NCBI GenBank assembly: GCA_964618065.1
Contig: CAZTZK010000002.1
Span: 1 to 5,239 of the forward strand
DNA length: 5,239 bases
Source: M55B174 sp964618065
Lineage (GTDB): Bacteria; Patescibacteriota; Minisyncoccia; CAIUEV01; JAHKAQ01
Direction of reading: 5' to 3'
In this document: positions 5,216-5,239 of the stretch, one piece after another
Layout of the letters: each line of letters begins with the position of its first letter
How positions within the stretch are numbered: the first letter of the stretch is position 1
The notes under the pieces: model-generated
What the model saw: only the letters and a program-made list of their open reading frames with translations
What the model was told of the DNA's origin: nothing
Databases searched by the model: none
Program-made: the position numbers and the translations under genes

Positions 5216-5239
5216 ATGCGTAGTACAACTAATGACAGA
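5216..5239 (+). CDS. Possible start of a gene continuing past the window
   Basis: ATG at 5216-5218 opens a frame that stays open for the eight codons to the window end (MRSTTNDR). It follows the possible promoter at a normal distance. Eight residues cannot identify a family, and no SD sequence precedes it, though none precedes any other gene here either. It could be chance. Confidence 0.2.

Overview
The window looks like a piece of a low-GC bacterial chromosome, most plausibly a Candidate Phyla Radiation (Patescibacteria, Parcubacteria-like) genome. That placement is inference from style: AT-rich Lys/Ile/Asn-rich proteins, tightly packed genes, no Shine-Dalgarno sequence next to any visible start, a minimal clamp-loader delta' protein, and GC-rich hairpin repeats between genes. 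No rRNA or other marker gene is present to prove it. All six visible stops are TAA or TAG, and nothing suggests a reassigned codon. Every supportable gene lies on the + strand.

Layout. Positions 3-407 hold the 3' end of an unrecognised gene whose product carries two tandem 16-residue repeats. Its mRNA probably ends at the hairpin at 435-470. Next comes a good extended -10 promoter (TGCTATAAT at 515-523) lying inside a perfect 11-bp inverted repeat (504-527). This promoter should drive a compact gene run: an MscS-type mechanosensitive channel (562-1404), a GT-B family 4 glycosyltransferase (1406-2566), DNA polymerase III delta' subunit HolB (2577-3521), and probably a lipoprotein with an Asp-box beta-propeller (3554-4651). 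The gaps are 1, 10 and 32 nt. Three products relate to the envelope (channel, surface-glycan glycosyltransferase, lipoprotein); HolB is a replication protein that seems to share the transcript without a functional link.

After 4651 the character changes. A 169-bp intergenic stretch contains three hairpin-forming GC-rich modules. The last of them (4771-4793) recurs in inverted orientation at 5120-5142, on the far side of a small stand-alone GIY-YIG nuclease gene (4821-5147). The two hairpins differ only by a compensatory base-pair change within the 23-bp core, the second hairpin encodes the C-terminal tail of the nuclease, and an 8-bp direct repeat GACAAAAT lies outside both. This hairpin-nuclease-hairpin arrangement of about 400 bp is the most interesting item here. 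It could be a small mobile cassette or a REP-like element with its own nuclease, but that is a hypothesis.

The last 90 bases are AT-rich, with a TTGACA box and a possible start codon at 5216 for a gene that continues beyond the window.
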